DNA of 64,000 bases. It comes from Paraburkholderia sprentiae WSM5005 (GTDB lineage: Bacteria > Pseudomonadota > Gammaproteobacteria > Burkholderiales > Burkholderiaceae). The notes beneath the pieces are model-generated. The model saw only the letters and a program-made list of their open reading frames with translations. It made no database searches and was not told the DNA's origin. Positions 53,460 through 63,816 of this stretch are shown here, piece by piece (the stretch's first letter is position 1; every line of letters starts with the position of its first letter). The stretch spans positions 124,001-188,000 of the forward strand of contig NZ_CP017561.2 of assembly GCF_001865575.2 (NCBI RefSeq), given 5' to 3'. The position numbers and the translations under genes are program-made.

Positions 53460-54767
53460 ATGGCCGCATCCTATTTCCCACGCTGGCGCCGCCAGCCTGC
53501 CGCCGCCCAGGGCGGCATCGTCGGCATCGACGAACGGCTCGCGTGGCCGCAGATGTTCGCGATGGGCATCCAGCACGTCGTCGCGATGTTCGGCTCGACC
53601 GTGCTCGCGCCGCTGCTGATGGGCTTCGATCCGAACCTGTGCATCTTCATGTCGGGGATCGGCACATTGCTGTTCTTCGTGCTGGTCGGCGGCCGCGTGC
53701 CGAGCTATCTTGGCTCGAGCTTCGCGTTCATCGGCCTCGTCATTGCGGTGACCGGCTACGGCGGACACGGCGCGAATCCCAACATTCCGGTTGCGTTGGG
53801 CGGCATCATCGCGTGCGGCATCGCGTATGGGGTGATCGGCCTGATCGTGTCGGCGGTTGGCACCGGGTGGATCGAAACGCTGATGCCGCCGGTCGTGACC
53901 GGCGCGATCGTCTGCGTGATCGGCCTGAACCTCGCGCCGATCGCCGTGCATGGCGTGAGCGGCAGCAATTTCGAATCCTGGATGGCGCTCGTGACGGTGC
54001 TGTGCGTCGGCGCGGTCGCGGTGTTCACGCGTGGCATGCTGCAGCGGCTGCTGATCCTGGTCGGCTTGCTGCTCGCCTACGTCATCTACGCAATCGTCAC
54101 GAACGGCCTCGGCATGGGCAAGCCGATCGATTTCTCGATCGTCGCGAATGCCGCATGGTTCGGCATGCCGCACTTCATGTCGCCGGTGTTCGACCCGCAC
54201 GCGATGACGCTGCTCGCGCCGGTCGCGGTGATTCTGGTGGCCGAAAATCTCGGCCACATCAAGGCCGTGAGCGCGATGACGGGCCAGAACCTCGACCGTT
54301 ACATCGGCCGTGCGTTCATCGGCGACGCGCTCGCGACGATCGTGTCGGGCTTCGCGGGCGGCACCGGCGTGACCACGTACGCGGAGAACATCGGCGTAAT
54401 GGCGGTCACGAAAATCTATTCGACGCTGGTGTTCGTGATCGCCGCGGTGATCGCGCTCGTGCTCGGCTTCTCGCCGAAGTTCGGCGCGGTGATCCAGACG
54501 ATTCCGGGACCCGTGCTGGGCGGCGTGTCGATCGTCGTGTTCGGGCTGATCGCGGTGACGGGCGCGCGCATCTGGGTCGTCAACAAGGTCGACTTCTCAG
54601 ACAACCGCAATCTGATCGTCGCGGCCGTCACGCTCGTGCTCGGCGCCGGCGATTTCTCGCTGAAGCTCGGCGACTTCGGGCTGGGCGGCATCGGTACTGC
54701 GACGTTCGGCGCGATCATCCTATACGCGCTGTTGAGAAGAAAGCCGACGCAAGGGCCGGTGGCCTGA
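53460..54767 (+). CDS. uracil/xanthine permease (NCS2 family)
   Basis: A 435-residue nucleobase:cation symporter with about 14 membrane segments. VVAMFGSTVLAPLLMGFDP near the N-terminus and the signature region ENLGHIKAVSAMTGQNLDRYIGRAFIGDALATIVSGFAGGTGVTTYAENIGVMA fit the UraA branch, where the Glu residues of AEN and the preceding ENLGH contact the base. GAGGAG before ATG 53460. Single gene. Uracil is the likely substrate by resemblance to UraA/PyrP, but xanthine-type NCS2 members are hard to exclude. Confidence 0.9.
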   Translation: MAASYFPRWRRQPAAAQGGIVGIDERLAWPQMFAMGIQHVVAMFGSTVLAPLLMGFDPNLCIFMSGIGTLLFFVLVGGRVPSYLGSSFAFIGLVIAVTGYGGHGANPNIPVALGGIIACGIAYGVIGLIVSAVGTGWIETLMPPVVTGAIVCVIGLNLAPIAVHGVSGSNFESWMALVTVLCVGAVAVFTRGMLQRLLILVGLLLAYVIYAIVTNGLGMGKPIDFSIVANAAWFGMPHFMSPVFDPHAMTLLAPVAVILVAENLGHIKAVSAMTGQNLDRYIGRAFIGDALATIVSGFAGGTGVTTYAENIGVMAVTKIYSTLVFVIAAVIALVLGFSPKFGAVIQTIPGPVLGGVSIVVFGLIAVTGARIWVVNKVDFSDNRNLIVAAVTLVLGAGDFSLKLGDFGLGGIGTATFGAIILYALLRRKPTQGPVA

Positions 54768-54773
54768 GTGTCG

Positions 54774-54806
54774 ATCGGCACCGGCGTTTCATGCGCCGGT
54801 GCCGAT
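54774..54806. terminator. perfect 13-bp hairpin between convergent genes
   Basis: ATCGGCACCGGCG (54774-54786) pairs completely with CGCCGGTGCCGAT (54794-54806), loop 7 nt. It lacks a T tract on either side, so it may act as an mRNA 3'-end stabiliser as much as a terminator. Confidence 0.65.
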
Positions 54807-54839
54807 GTTGATGCCGTTATTGACGCAGCAGCCAGCCTC

Positions 54840-56495
54840 CTACCTTTTGCGCGCGGTCAGCGCCGTCTCCGACAGATCCACCTCCCGCATCAGCTTGTTC
54901 AACGTCTCGTCGTTGATCCGCTGGGTGTCGCGCAAATCGAGCAGCGTCTTGCGCTCGGCACGCATCGCCGCGAGCTTCATGCGGAATTCGAGCGCATCGG
55001 CGCGGCGCGCGAGTTCGCGCGGCGCGCGCTCGTCGTCGAGCGTCGCGAGGCGGCGGCGGTACAGATCCATCACGCGCGCGGTCACGTCGGTCGCATACGC
55101 CTGAGCGGATTCATCGAGATCCGCGCACTCGGTGTCGTGCAGACGGTCGACCGCGCGAATCGCCGACTGCGCGGCGAGCGTGCGCGCGAGCGCTTCCTCG
55201 GCCGCGTGGGGGTCCTTGCCGCGGCGCCAGCCGCGCAGCAGCAGCGGCAACGCGGCCACCGCCACCAGCAGCGACAGCAGGATCACGCCCGACGCGATGA
55301 AGATCGCGAGATCGCGTCCTGGCAGCGGCGTGCCGTTCGGCAGCAGTTCCGGTAGCGACAGCACGCCCGCGAGCGTCACCGCGCCGCGCACACCCGCCAC
55401 CGTCGTCACCGACACCATGCGCAGCCCCGGCACCGCGTTCGCGACGCCGTGCTTTGCCGCGCCCCGGCTCGCGAACCAGCGCAGCAGCCAGACCCACACG
55501 AAGCGTATCGCATACAGCGCGATCGCCACCGCGACGATATAGCCGATCAGCCGCGCGGCCTGCGCGTCGTTGGTTTCGTGCGCGTCGAGCAGTGCCCGCC
55601 CGAGGATGTGCGGAAACTGCAGCCCGAGCATGATGAACACCATGCCGTTGAACACGAACTCGATCATCGTCCACGTGCTCGTGGTCCGCACGCGCGAGGC
55701 GACCTGCCACTTCTCCGTGATGCTCGCGAAGTTCATCGTCATGCCGGCAGAGACCGCGGCGAGAATGCCCGATAGCTCGAAGCGCTCGGCGCTCAGATAG
55801 GCGGCGAACGGAATCAGCAGCGTCATTACGACGCCGGGCGCGGGATCGCCTTCCTCGGTGAGATTGAGGAAATGCGCGGACACGAAGCTGAACACCGCGC
55901 TCACCGCCGCGCCGACCGCGAGGCCGCCAAGCGCGATGATCACGAAGCTCACCGACGCTTCACGCAGGGAAAACGCGCCGGTCAGCGCCGCGGCGACCGC
56001 GAACTTCAGCGCGACGAGACCCGACGCGTCGTTCATCAGCGCCTCGCCTTCGAGAATATGCATTAGCTGCCCCGGAATCTTGCCCTTGCCGGCGATGCCG
56101 GACAGCGCGACCGCGTCGGTCGGCGACAGCACCGCGGCAAGCGCGAACGCAACGGGCAGCGACATCTGCGGCACCAGCGCATGCACGAAGTGGCCGACCA
56201 CCAGCACAGTCATGAACACGAGGCCGAGCGCGAGCATCAGAATCGCGCGGCGCGCCATGAAGAACTCGCGCTTTGGAATGCGCCAGCCATCCGCGAACAG
56301 TAGCGGCGGAATGAACAGCAACATGAAGATTTCCGGATTGAACACGACGTGCAATTCGAGGCGCGGCCACGCGAGCATCGCGCCGATCGCGATCTGCACG
56401 AGCGGCAGCGGCAGCCTGAACGGCAGCGCACGGGTCAGCATGCCGGAAGCGGCGACGGCGAGCAGCAGGATCAGGACGGTGAAGACGATTTCCAT
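54840..56495 (-). CDS. CPA1 family Na+/H+ antiporter
   Basis: 551 residues with about 12 membrane segments. ATG 56495 begins the first helix directly (EIVFTVLILLLAVAASGML). Family signatures: FIPPLLFADGW, AAVLSPTDAVALSGIAGKGKIP (the TDAVA motif), EGEALMNDASGLVALKFA with the ion-binding Asn-Asp pair, and GVRGAVTLAGVLSLP. The C-terminal ~110 residues form a charged cytoplasmic coil. It resembles bacterial NhaP/YjcE proteins for pH and Na+ homeostasis. Confidence 0.9.
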   Translation of the reverse strand: MEIVFTVLILLLAVAASGMLTRALPFRLPLPLVQIAIGAMLAWPRLELHVVFNPEIFMLLFIPPLLFADGWRIPKREFFMARRAILMLALGLVFMTVLVVGHFVHALVPQMSLPVAFALAAVLSPTDAVALSGIAGKGKIPGQLMHILEGEALMNDASGLVALKFAVAAALTGAFSLREASVSFVIIALGGLAVGAAVSAVFSFVSAHFLNLTEEGDPAPGVVMTLLIPFAAYLSAERFELSGILAAVSAGMTMNFASITEKWQVASRVRTTSTWTMIEFVFNGMVFIMLGLQFPHILGRALLDAHETNDAQAARLIGYIVAVAIALYAIRFVWVWLLRWFASRGAAKHGVANAVPGLRMVSVTTVAGVRGAVTLAGVLSLPELLPNGTPLPGRDLAIFIASGVILLSLLVAVAALPLLLRGWRRGKDPHAAEEALARTLAAQSAIRAVDRLHDTECADLDESAQAYATDVTARVMDLYRRRLATLDDERAPRELARRADALEFRMKLAAMRAERKTLLDLRDTQRINDETLNKLMREVDLSETALTARKR

Positions 56496-56817
56496 CGGGT
56501 GTTCCGGGCGGATGAAGGGTTGTCCTGGAAGGGCGCGATGCGCAGCGTCGAGTGTAGCCCGGCGGCGCGCGCACTTGCCGCGAGCTTGACAGCGAGACTC
56601 ACTGCGAAGCGGTGCACTGCACAGGTGCACGCGACGCCCCTAGGCGGCGCACGAGCGCTGTCGCCGGTGCAATCGTTCGGGCGAGTTACAGCCTAATGTG
56701 CGCCAGCGTGCGCATGGACCTTGCTTAACCGGTAACGATGACGCACATTTTTAGAATCGGCGGGGGTCTCCGCGCTTTTCGCGTTCGGACCCGCCGGCTC
56801 TCGCGTAAGAGGATTGC

Positions 56818-58104
56818 ATGACGATTGCGCAACAGGACAGGGCGGCGAGCGTGCCGCACGGTTTCGAGGTCGAGGTGACTTCGGGCCTTCAACGCTATTC
56901 GGTGCAACACGGCGAATTGACACTAACGAGCGTGTTCCAGCCGATTTTCAGTTTGTCGCACCTGCGCGCGGTCGGCTACGAGGGACTGCTGCGCGCGCAC
57001 GACCCGCTCGATCGCGCGGTCTCACCGCTCGACGTGTTCGGCGAAGCCGCGCGCGTCGGCGACGCGCTGCAGATCGACCGGCTTGCGCAGACGTTGCATC
57101 TGGAGAACTTCAAGGTGCTCGGCGCCGAGCGCGAATGGCTGTTCCTCAACGTGCACCCCGGCGTGCTGACCGACCCGTATCTCGCGGCGTCTTTGCTGGC
57201 CAATCTGCGGCGGCTCGAGTTGTCGCCGCGACGCGTCGTGCTCGAAGTGCTCGAACAGAGCGCCGAAGATCTCGAGCGACTCGCCGACGCGGTGCGCGAG
57301 TTCCGCGAGCGCGGCTTCCTGATCGCGCTCGACGATTTCGGCGCCGGTCATTCGAATATCGAGCGGATCTGGCAACTGAATCCCGACATCGTGAAGCTCG
57401 ACCGCCTGATGCTGTCGCACGCCGCGCATCGCGCCGACATGGCGACGATCCTGCCGGGACTCGTGGCGCTGCTGCATGAGGCGGGCAAGCTCGTGCTGAT
57501 CGAAGGCGTCGAAACCGAGCACGAAGCGCAGATGGCGCTCGCCTGCAATGCCGACTTCGTGCAGGGCTTTTTCTTCGGCCGGCCGAATCCGGGTGTCGCC
57601 GATGCGGTCCACGCGGCCGCTTGCATCGGCGAAGTCATCGAACGTCATCGCGAGCAGGCCGAGGCGCGCGAGCGGCGCAGCGCGATCCGGCTCGCACCGT
57701 ATTTGCGTGCGTTCGAGCGCGCCGCGGAGCGCCTCGCCGCCGGTGAGCCGCTCGACGAGGTGTGCTGGAATTTCCTCGCGCTCGATCACGCGGCGCGCTG
57801 TTTTCTGCTCGATGCGCAAGGCCGCCAGGCAGGCCGCAACGTCGTGCTACGCGCCGATCGCGCGGCGCACGAAACGCGCTTTCTGCCGCTTGCCGACGCG
57901 CAGGGCGCGAACTGGTTGCGTCGGCCGTACTTCAGCGTCGCGATCCATGCGCCGGAGCGCGTGCATGTGACGCGGCCGTATCTGTCGATCAACGAGGCGT
58001 TGCCGTGCGTGACGCTGTCGGTGGCGACGCGCGTCGGCAGCGAGACCTGCGTGCTGTGCGGCGATATCGATTGGGTCGAGGACGAGCGCGACGCGCGCAT
58101 CTGA
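56818..58104 (+). CDS. EAL-domain c-di-GMP phosphodiesterase (YkuI-like)
   Basis: 428 residues. EAL domain at ~30-270: VGYEGLLR (EGLLR variant), LFLNVHPGVL, VVLEVLEQS, LIALDDFGAGHSNIERI, DIVKLDR and VLIEGVE, so all metal-binding acidic residues and the catalytic Glu are present and activity is likely. The C-terminal ~100 residues (CFLLDAQGRQAGRNV, RRPYFSVAIHAPERVHVTRPYLS) resemble the PAS-like YkuI C-terminal sensor. Soluble, no membrane segments. AGAGGATTGC precedes the ATG. cutC follows after 35 nt and may be co-transcribed. Confidence 0.92.
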   Translation: MTIAQQDRAASVPHGFEVEVTSGLQRYSVQHGELTLTSVFQPIFSLSHLRAVGYEGLLRAHDPLDRAVSPLDVFGEAARVGDALQIDRLAQTLHLENFKVLGAEREWLFLNVHPGVLTDPYLAASLLANLRRLELSPRRVVLEVLEQSAEDLERLADAVREFRERGFLIALDDFGAGHSNIERIWQLNPDIVKLDRLMLSHAAHRADMATILPGLVALLHEAGKLVLIEGVETEHEAQMALACNADFVQGFFFGRPNPGVADAVHAAACIGEVIERHREQAEARERRSAIRLAPYLRAFERAAERLAAGEPLDEVCWNFLALDHAARCFLLDAQGRQAGRNVVLRADRAAHETRFLPLADAQGANWLRRPYFSVAIHAPERVHVTRPYLSINEALPCVTLSVATRVGSETCVLCGDIDWVEDERDARI

Positions 58105-58139
58105 CATGATGTCGTTTTCAACGACACCAGGTTGCGCTC

Positions 58140-58835
58140 ATGTCCGTTCTGCTCGAGGTGATTGCTACGACCGTCGCCGATGCGCGCGCCGCCGCCCACG
58201 CCGGTGCCGACCGTCTCGAACTCGTGACCGCGATGGGCGAGGGCGGTCTGACGCCGAGTGTGGGACTGATCGAGGCGGTGGTGTCTGCGGCCGGCGTACC
58301 CGTCAACGTGATCGTGCGGCCGCATAGCCGCTCGTTCGTCTACGACGCCGACGACTATGCGGTGATGCTGCGCGACATCCGTGCGGTGAAGGCGGCCGGT
58401 GCGAACGGCATCGTGGTCGGCATGCTCGATGCCGAGCGCGCGATCGACCGCGAAGGTCTCGCGCGCGTATGCGAGGCCGCCGATGGACTCGCAATCACGT
58501 TCCACCGTGCGTTCGACGAAGCGCGCGATCTGCGCGAAGCGCTCGATGTATTGCTCGGTGTCGAGGCGGTGACGAACGTGCTGACGTCGGGCGGAAAGCC
58601 GTCGGTGCTGCAGGCGCGAGCCGTGGTCCGCGAACTGGTGCGGCAAGCGTCGGGATCGCATTGCACGGTGCTCGCGGGCGCCGGTTTGACGGTCGATGCG
58701 GTCGCGGACTTCGTCAACCGAACGCACGTCGAGGCCGTGCATTTCGGCTCGGGCGTGCGCGTGAACGGCAACGGCCTCGCGCCGGTCGATCCGGCGAAGG
58801 TCGCGCAGGTAAGGGCGCTGCTCGATGCGGCGTAA
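58140..58835 (+). CDS. cutC: CutC family protein
   Basis: A 231-residue TIM-barrel protein once linked to copper homeostasis. SVLLEVIATTVADARAAAHAGADRLELVTAMGEGGLTPSVGLIEAV, VNVIVRPHSRSFVYDADDYAVM, AITFHRAFDE and NVLTSGGKP are conserved CutC blocks. Full length. Its copper role is disputed in other bacteria, and no copper genes are adjacent. It converges on the large oxidoreductase gene. Confidence 0.93.
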   Translation: MSVLLEVIATTVADARAAAHAGADRLELVTAMGEGGLTPSVGLIEAVVSAAGVPVNVIVRPHSRSFVYDADDYAVMLRDIRAVKAAGANGIVVGMLDAERAIDREGLARVCEAADGLAITFHRAFDEARDLREALDVLLGVEAVTNVLTSGGKPSVLQARAVVRELVRQASGSHCTVLAGAGLTVDAVADFVNRTHVEAVHFGSGVRVNGNGLAPVDPAKVAQVRALLDAA

Positions 58836-58858
58836 CCCCGAGCAGCGCAACGAACGAC

Positions 58859-61800
58859 TTACTTCGCGACCACCACCGGAATGCCGCGCAACTGCCCGGC
58901 GCCCTTCATCTCGTCGAGCGACTTCTTCACCGCCGCACCGGTCGCCGCATCGATGCCGAGGCGCGCAGCGAGGTCGCGCTCGGCACGCTTGACCCCCGCC
59001 AGATTCGCCAGCTTCACGTGCCCATATCCGCGCACGCGTGCATGCAGTTCGGCGAGTTTCGCGACGTCGTCGAGATGGCTCGCGTCGAGTTTCGCGAGCG
59101 CACGTTGCAGCGTAGTTTCGTAATCGCTCGCGAGCTCGCGCTCCATCTTGCGCTCGAGCGTGCGGCTGAACGGATCGAGCGCCGAGCCGCGCAGACCACG
59201 CCATTTCGCGAGCACGCCGAGCACGGACCACATCCACTGACCATAAGTTTTCTTCGTGGGCACGGCGCCGGGTCGTGCGCGCGTGAGCGTCGGCGGCGCG
59301 AGGTTGAAGCTGACCGTGAAGTCCTTGCCGGCGACGCCCTCGAACTGCGCTTCGAGCGCTTCACGGAATGCGACATCCGTATGCAGACGCGCGACTTCGT
59401 ATTCGTCCTTCACCGCGAGCAGCCGATAGAACGTCGTCGCGACCGCGCGCGTTACGCGCTCGCTCGTCGCGTCGACGGTGGTTTCCGCGCGCCGCGCCGC
59501 ATCGACGAGCGCACGATAGCGCTTCACATACGCCGCGCCGCCATACGCGAGCAAGCGTCCATCGCGATGCGCGATCAACTCGTCCAGCGTGTCGACGCGT
59601 ACGCTCGGCTTCGCCGCGTGACGCGCCTGCCACAGCGATTCGAGCGCGGCGGGATCGGCCGCGGCCAGGCGGCCGATCGAGAACGCGAGCTGGTTCATCT
59701 GCACCGCGACGTTGTTCAGTTCGATCGCGCGCATCATCGCGGCGAACGACACCGGCACGAGACCGAGCTGCCACGCGAAACCGAGCATCAGAATGTTCGC
59801 GCCGATCGTATCGCCGAGAAAACGCGTCGCGAGCGCTTGCGCGTCGCACGTCGACATGCGCTCCGCGCCCGCCGCGTGACGCATCTTGTCGATCAGCGCG
59901 TCCGCATGCAGCGTCGCGTCCGGGTTCTGTACGAAGCTCGCGTTCGGAATCGCATGGGTGTTGACGACGATGCGGGTGCGGCCGTGCCGGACCGTTTGCA
60001 GCGCATCGGCGCTGGCGCCGACCACCATGTCGCAGGCGAGCAGCACATCGGCCTGCTGCGTGTCGATGCGGACCTGGTTCAGCCATTCGTCACGAGCGGC
60101 AAAGCGCACGAACGACAGCACCGCGCCGCCCTTCTGCGCGAAGCCCATGAAGTCGAGCACCGACGCGCTCTTGCCTTCGAGATGCGCGGCCATGCTGATC
60201 AATGCGCCGACCGTCACGACGCCGGTGCCGCCCACGCCGGTGACGAGGATGTCGTACGGCGCGGCATCGAGTTGCGTCGCGGGAATCGGTAACGCGTCGA
60301 CGTGCGTGGCCAGCGCCTGCGGATCGAACGCGGCGCCCGCGGCCTTTTTCAGCGTACCGCCTTCGATGGTGACGAAGCTCGGGCAAAAGCCGTTCACGCA
60401 CGAGTAGTCCTTGTTGCACGATGACTGATCGATGCGGCGCTTGCGACCGAGTGCGGTTTCCACCGGTTCCACCGACAGGCAATTGGACTGCACGCCGCAA
60501 TCGCCGCAGCCTTCGCAGACTTCCTCGTTGATGAAAAGCCGCTTGTTCGGATCGGGGAATTCGCCTTTCTTGCGGCGCCGGCGTTTCTCGGCCGCGCAGG
60601 TCTGGTCGTAGATCAGCACGGTCACGCCGTCGGTGTCGCGCAACTCGCGCTGCACGGCGTCCATCTCGCTGCGATGGTGGAACGTCGTGCCCGGCGGAAA
60701 CTGGCTGTGATGGCCGTCGTATTTCTCGGGCTCGTCGCTGACCACGACGAAGCGCGACACGCCTTCGGCTTCGACCTGACGCGCGATCTGCGGCACCGAG
60801 ATGCTGCCGTCGACGGGCTGGCCGCCCGTCATCGCGACCGCGTCGTTATAGAGGATCTTGTAGGTGATCGTCGCTTTCGCGGCGACCGCCTGGCGGATCG
60901 CGAGAATGCCCGAGTGAAAGTAGGTGCCGTCGCCGAGATTCTGAAATACATGGCGGGTTTTCGTGAACATCGAATGCGCCGCCCAGTCGACGCCTTCGCC
61001 GCCCATCTGGATCAGGCCGGTCGTATCGCGTTCCATCCACGACGCCATGAAATGACAGCCGATGCCCGCCTGCGCGATCGAGCCGTCCGGCACTTTCGTC
61101 GACGTGTTGTGCGGACAGCCGGAGCAGAAGTACGGCGTGCGCTTCACGCTGTCCGCCGCGTTCGACAGGATCTGCGGCGCGACCAGATCGACGACGCGTT
61201 CGCGGCGATCGAGCGCCGGCTTGTGCTTCGCGAGCCAGTTCGCGAACACGGGCAGGATGCGCGACGGCCGCAATTCGCCGAGCGACGACAGCAGCAACGT
61301 GCCATCTTCGGCGTGCTTGCCGATCACGACCGGCCGTGTGCCCTCCGTGCGGTTGTACAGAGAGTCCTTGATCTGTTGCTCGATGACGGGGCCCTTCTCT
61401 TCGATCACGAGCACTTCGGATAGACCCGACACGAACGCATCGATGCGGGTCATTTCCAACGGAAACGACAGCCCGACCTTGTAGATCCGCACGCCTGCCG
61501 CGTCGAGATCGGCGAGCGTCAGATCGAGCCGGCGCAGCGCTTCCATCAGATCGAGATGCGCCTTGCCGCAGGTGACGATGCCGACGTTCGCGTGCGGGCT
61601 CGGCGCAATCCATTTATCGATGCTGTTCACGCGCGCGAAGTGACGCACCGCGTCGAGCTTCGCATGCAGACGGGCTTCGATCGTCAGGCTCGGCAAATCG
61701 GGCCAGCGGTTATGCAGACCGCCGGCTGGCGCCTCGAACGCTTGGGGCGCTGTCCATTCGGTTTGCAGCGCGTCGAGATCGACCGTCGAGCCCGATTCGA

Positions 61801-62446
61801 CGGTTTCCGAAATGGCCTTGTAGCCGACCCACGCGCCCGAGAAGCGCGATAACGCCCAGCCGTACAAGCCGAATTCGAGCATGTCCGCGATGTTCGACGG
61901 ATTCACGATCGGCATGTGCCACGCGATCATCGCGAAGTCGCTCTGATGCGGCATCGACGACGACACGCAGCCGTGATCGTCGCCGGCGACCACCAGCACG
62001 CCGCCGTGCGGCGATGCGCCATAGGCGTTGCCGTGCTTCAGCGCATCGCCCGCGCGGTCGACGCCCGGGCCTTTGCCGTACCACATGGCGAACACGCCAT
62101 CGACGGTGCGCTCGGGATCGGCTTCGACGCGCTGCGTGCCGAGCACGGCCGTGCCGCCGAGTTCTTCGTTGATCGCGGGCAGAAAGCGGATGTCACTCGC
62201 GGCGAGCAGTTTGTTGGCCTTCCACAACTGCTGATCGACCATGCCGAGCGGCGAGCCGCGGTAGCCGCTGACGAAGCCGGCCGTGTTCAGGCCGCGGGTT
62301 TTGTCGAGCGAGCGCTGCATCAGCGCGAGGCGCACGAGCGCCTGGGTGCCGGTCAGAAAGATCCGGCCGCGCGTCGCGGTGAGATTGTCGGACAGCTTGT
62401 AGTCGGCGAGAGCGGGCGTGCCGTCGATGGGCTGGCGGGCGGTCAT
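58859..62446 (-). CDS. indolepyruvate ferredoxin oxidoreductase, fused alpha/beta subunits
   Basis: A 1195-residue TPP enzyme that decarboxylates aryl pyruvates to acyl-CoA. The N-terminal half has pyrimidine-binding and CoA-type domains (TAGFVSGYRGSPLGMVDQQLW) and the TPP-binding GIGCHFMASWM...GGEGVDWAAHSMF. CSGCPHNTS and CEGCGDCGVQSNCLSVEP are Cys-rich [4Fe-4S] segments. The C-terminal third is the gamma-type domain ILVTGVGGTGVVTVGALISMAAHLEG. The single-chain layout is the common form in beta-proteobacteria for degradation of aromatic or branched amino acids. Stands alone. Confidence 0.93.
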   Translation of the reverse strand: MTARQPIDGTPALADYKLSDNLTATRGRIFLTGTQALVRLALMQRSLDKTRGLNTAGFVSGYRGSPLGMVDQQLWKANKLLAASDIRFLPAINEELGGTAVLGTQRVEADPERTVDGVFAMWYGKGPGVDRAGDALKHGNAYGASPHGGVLVVAGDDHGCVSSSMPHQSDFAMIAWHMPIVNPSNIADMLEFGLYGWALSRFSGAWVGYKAISETVESGSTVDLDALQTEWTAPQAFEAPAGGLHNRWPDLPSLTIEARLHAKLDAVRHFARVNSIDKWIAPSPHANVGIVTCGKAHLDLMEALRRLDLTLADLDAAGVRIYKVGLSFPLEMTRIDAFVSGLSEVLVIEEKGPVIEQQIKDSLYNRTEGTRPVVIGKHAEDGTLLLSSLGELRPSRILPVFANWLAKHKPALDRRERVVDLVAPQILSNAADSVKRTPYFCSGCPHNTSTKVPDGSIAQAGIGCHFMASWMERDTTGLIQMGGEGVDWAAHSMFTKTRHVFQNLGDGTYFHSGILAIRQAVAAKATITYKILYNDAVAMTGGQPVDGSISVPQIARQVEAEGVSRFVVVSDEPEKYDGHHSQFPPGTTFHHRSEMDAVQRELRDTDGVTVLIYDQTCAAEKRRRRKKGEFPDPNKRLFINEEVCEGCGDCGVQSNCLSVEPVETALGRKRRIDQSSCNKDYSCVNGFCPSFVTIEGGTLKKAAGAAFDPQALATHVDALPIPATQLDAAPYDILVTGVGGTGVVTVGALISMAAHLEGKSASVLDFMGFAQKGGAVLSFVRFAARDEWLNQVRIDTQQADVLLACDMVVGASADALQTVRHGRTRIVVNTHAIPNASFVQNPDATLHADALIDKMRHAAGAERMSTCDAQALATRFLGDTIGANILMLGFAWQLGLVPVSFAAMMRAIELNNVAVQMNQLAFSIGRLAAADPAALESLWQARHAAKPSVRVDTLDELIAHRDGRLLAYGGAAYVKRYRALVDAARRAETTVDATSERVTRAVATTFYRLLAVKDEYEVARLHTDVAFREALEAQFEGVAGKDFTVSFNLAPPTLTRARPGAVPTKKTYGQWMWSVLGVLAKWRGLRGSALDPFSRTLERKMERELASDYETTLQRALAKLDASHLDDVAKLAELHARVRGYGHVKLANLAGVKRAERDLAARLGIDAATGAAVKKSLDEMKGAGQLRGIPVVVAK

Positions 62447-62698
62447 GGGCGGGTCTCCAATGTTCTGGCTCCGCGCGCGGCAGATCGGGCACCGAGACCG
62501 CGCAGCGAAAGAGACTCTATTTTTTAGCGCTCGCGCGAGTGAATTATTTCTTCTTTAATCGGGCGTGCGCGAATGGGCGCCAAGAGTCGCGCGTTTGGGC
62601 CCGCTTTTGAGCCGGATTTGCCACGCGGCGGCGCGCTGCGGGTATGCCCTGGGGTGCCGCCGGGAAGGATGGGACGGCGAATGGGACGAGGGCTATCG

Positions 62699-63676
62699 CT
62701 ATAGCGCCGTGTTTGCCGCGATGTCCGGTTCGAGCGGTGCGGCATCTAGCGGCACGATCTCGTGGAAGTGCGCATAGTCGATGTGGCTCACGCCGTCGCG
62801 CTCGCTCATGATGTCGACGAACCGGTGCTGCCAGACGATCTGGTCGCACGTCCACATGTGGCGCGCCTGCATGGTTTGCGACGTCGATTCGTCGATGCCT
62901 TCGAGCGTCAGCAGCAGCGACACGTCGCGGCCCTTCAACGATTCGGCGTCGTCGCCGAACAGCGGACTTGCTTCGTCGATGACGTGCATCAGCGTCCAGC
63001 CGAGCTTGAACACCGGGTGCTGGTCGCGCACCAGCGCGAGGTCGTAGAGCTTGCGCAGTGTATAGCCTTCGATCGACGTCTCCTGACGCATGATGCGCAG
63101 CCGCGCGCGCGCCTCGGCGATCACGTTCTGACGCGCGTTGGCCGAGCGCACCATCAGCGTCATCCGGCCGTCGATCGGCCGGATCACCGCGTAGCGCGCG
63201 AACATGATCTTCGCGTGCGGGCGCGAAAAGCGCGCGAAAATCAGCCCGGTCGCCAACGCGATGCTCGACATGCCGACGAAGATTTCGAGCGTCGCGATCC
63301 AGTGCGCGTAGACGGTTTGCGGATGCATGTCGCCGTAGCCGACGGTCGCAAGGGTTTCGACGCTGAAGAAGAACGCGCCGGCGAAGCCCTTCGGAAACTG
63401 ATTCGCGATCGGCGCGTCGCCGAGCATGTAGAGCGTGGCGAAGACGGTGTTGAGGAGCAGGAACAGCAGCGCGAGCGACACGAAAAATACCGGCCAGCGC
63501 ACGCCGAGCGCACGGTGGTACAGGTCCTGCCACAACGGCGTCGGCATGCCGTGTGCGATCACCACGCGATCGTCGAGACGCAATTCGCGGCTGCCACGAG
63601 CGCGGCGCTGCCGCGCTCGCGCGCGGGTGTCGGCATCGTCGAGCGTGGAAAAACGGTTTGACGGTTCGCTTGCCAT
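62699..63676 (-). CDS. inward-rectifier-type potassium channel (KirBac-like)
   Basis: 325 residues. Two membrane helices flank the pore: WPVFFVSLALLFLLLNTVFATLYML, then AFFFSVETLATVGYGDMHPQ with the K+ filter TVGYGD, then FVGMSSIALATGLIFARFSRP. The C-terminal ~190 residues form the cytoplasmic IRK domain (RYAVIRPIDGRMTLMVRSANARQN, FKLGWTLMHVIDEASPLFG). ATG 63676 is preferred over the in-frame ATG at 63715 because it starts a typical charged N-terminal tail. Stands alone. Confidence 0.93.
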   Translation of the reverse strand: MASEPSNRFSTLDDADTRARARQRRARGSRELRLDDRVVIAHGMPTPLWQDLYHRALGVRWPVFFVSLALLFLLLNTVFATLYMLGDAPIANQFPKGFAGAFFFSVETLATVGYGDMHPQTVYAHWIATLEIFVGMSSIALATGLIFARFSRPHAKIMFARYAVIRPIDGRMTLMVRSANARQNVIAEARARLRIMRQETSIEGYTLRKLYDLALVRDQHPVFKLGWTLMHVIDEASPLFGDDAESLKGRDVSLLLTLEGIDESTSQTMQARHMWTCDQIVWQHRFVDIMSERDGVSHIDYAHFHEIVPLDAAPLEPDIAANTAL

Positions 63677-63816
63677 CACGCGCTCGTGGGGATGAAAACG
63701 AGCACAGCGTAGCATGGCGCGTTGCGCGCGCCGTGGGACTTTCCGCGCGGTGCGAAGAGCGGGCGGCGCGGGGTATCGGGTCTGTTCGAACGGCGCGCTT
63801 CACTCACGAACGATGG

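Noticed and set aside
58469..60292. 607-codon open frame on the + strand, and other long frames opposite real genes (for example 915-2453 -, 2536-3678 -, 57786-59237 -)
   Set aside because: They are mirror frames of GC-rich coding sequence: Arg/His/Ala-rich, no family motifs, and fully overlapped by well-supported genes.
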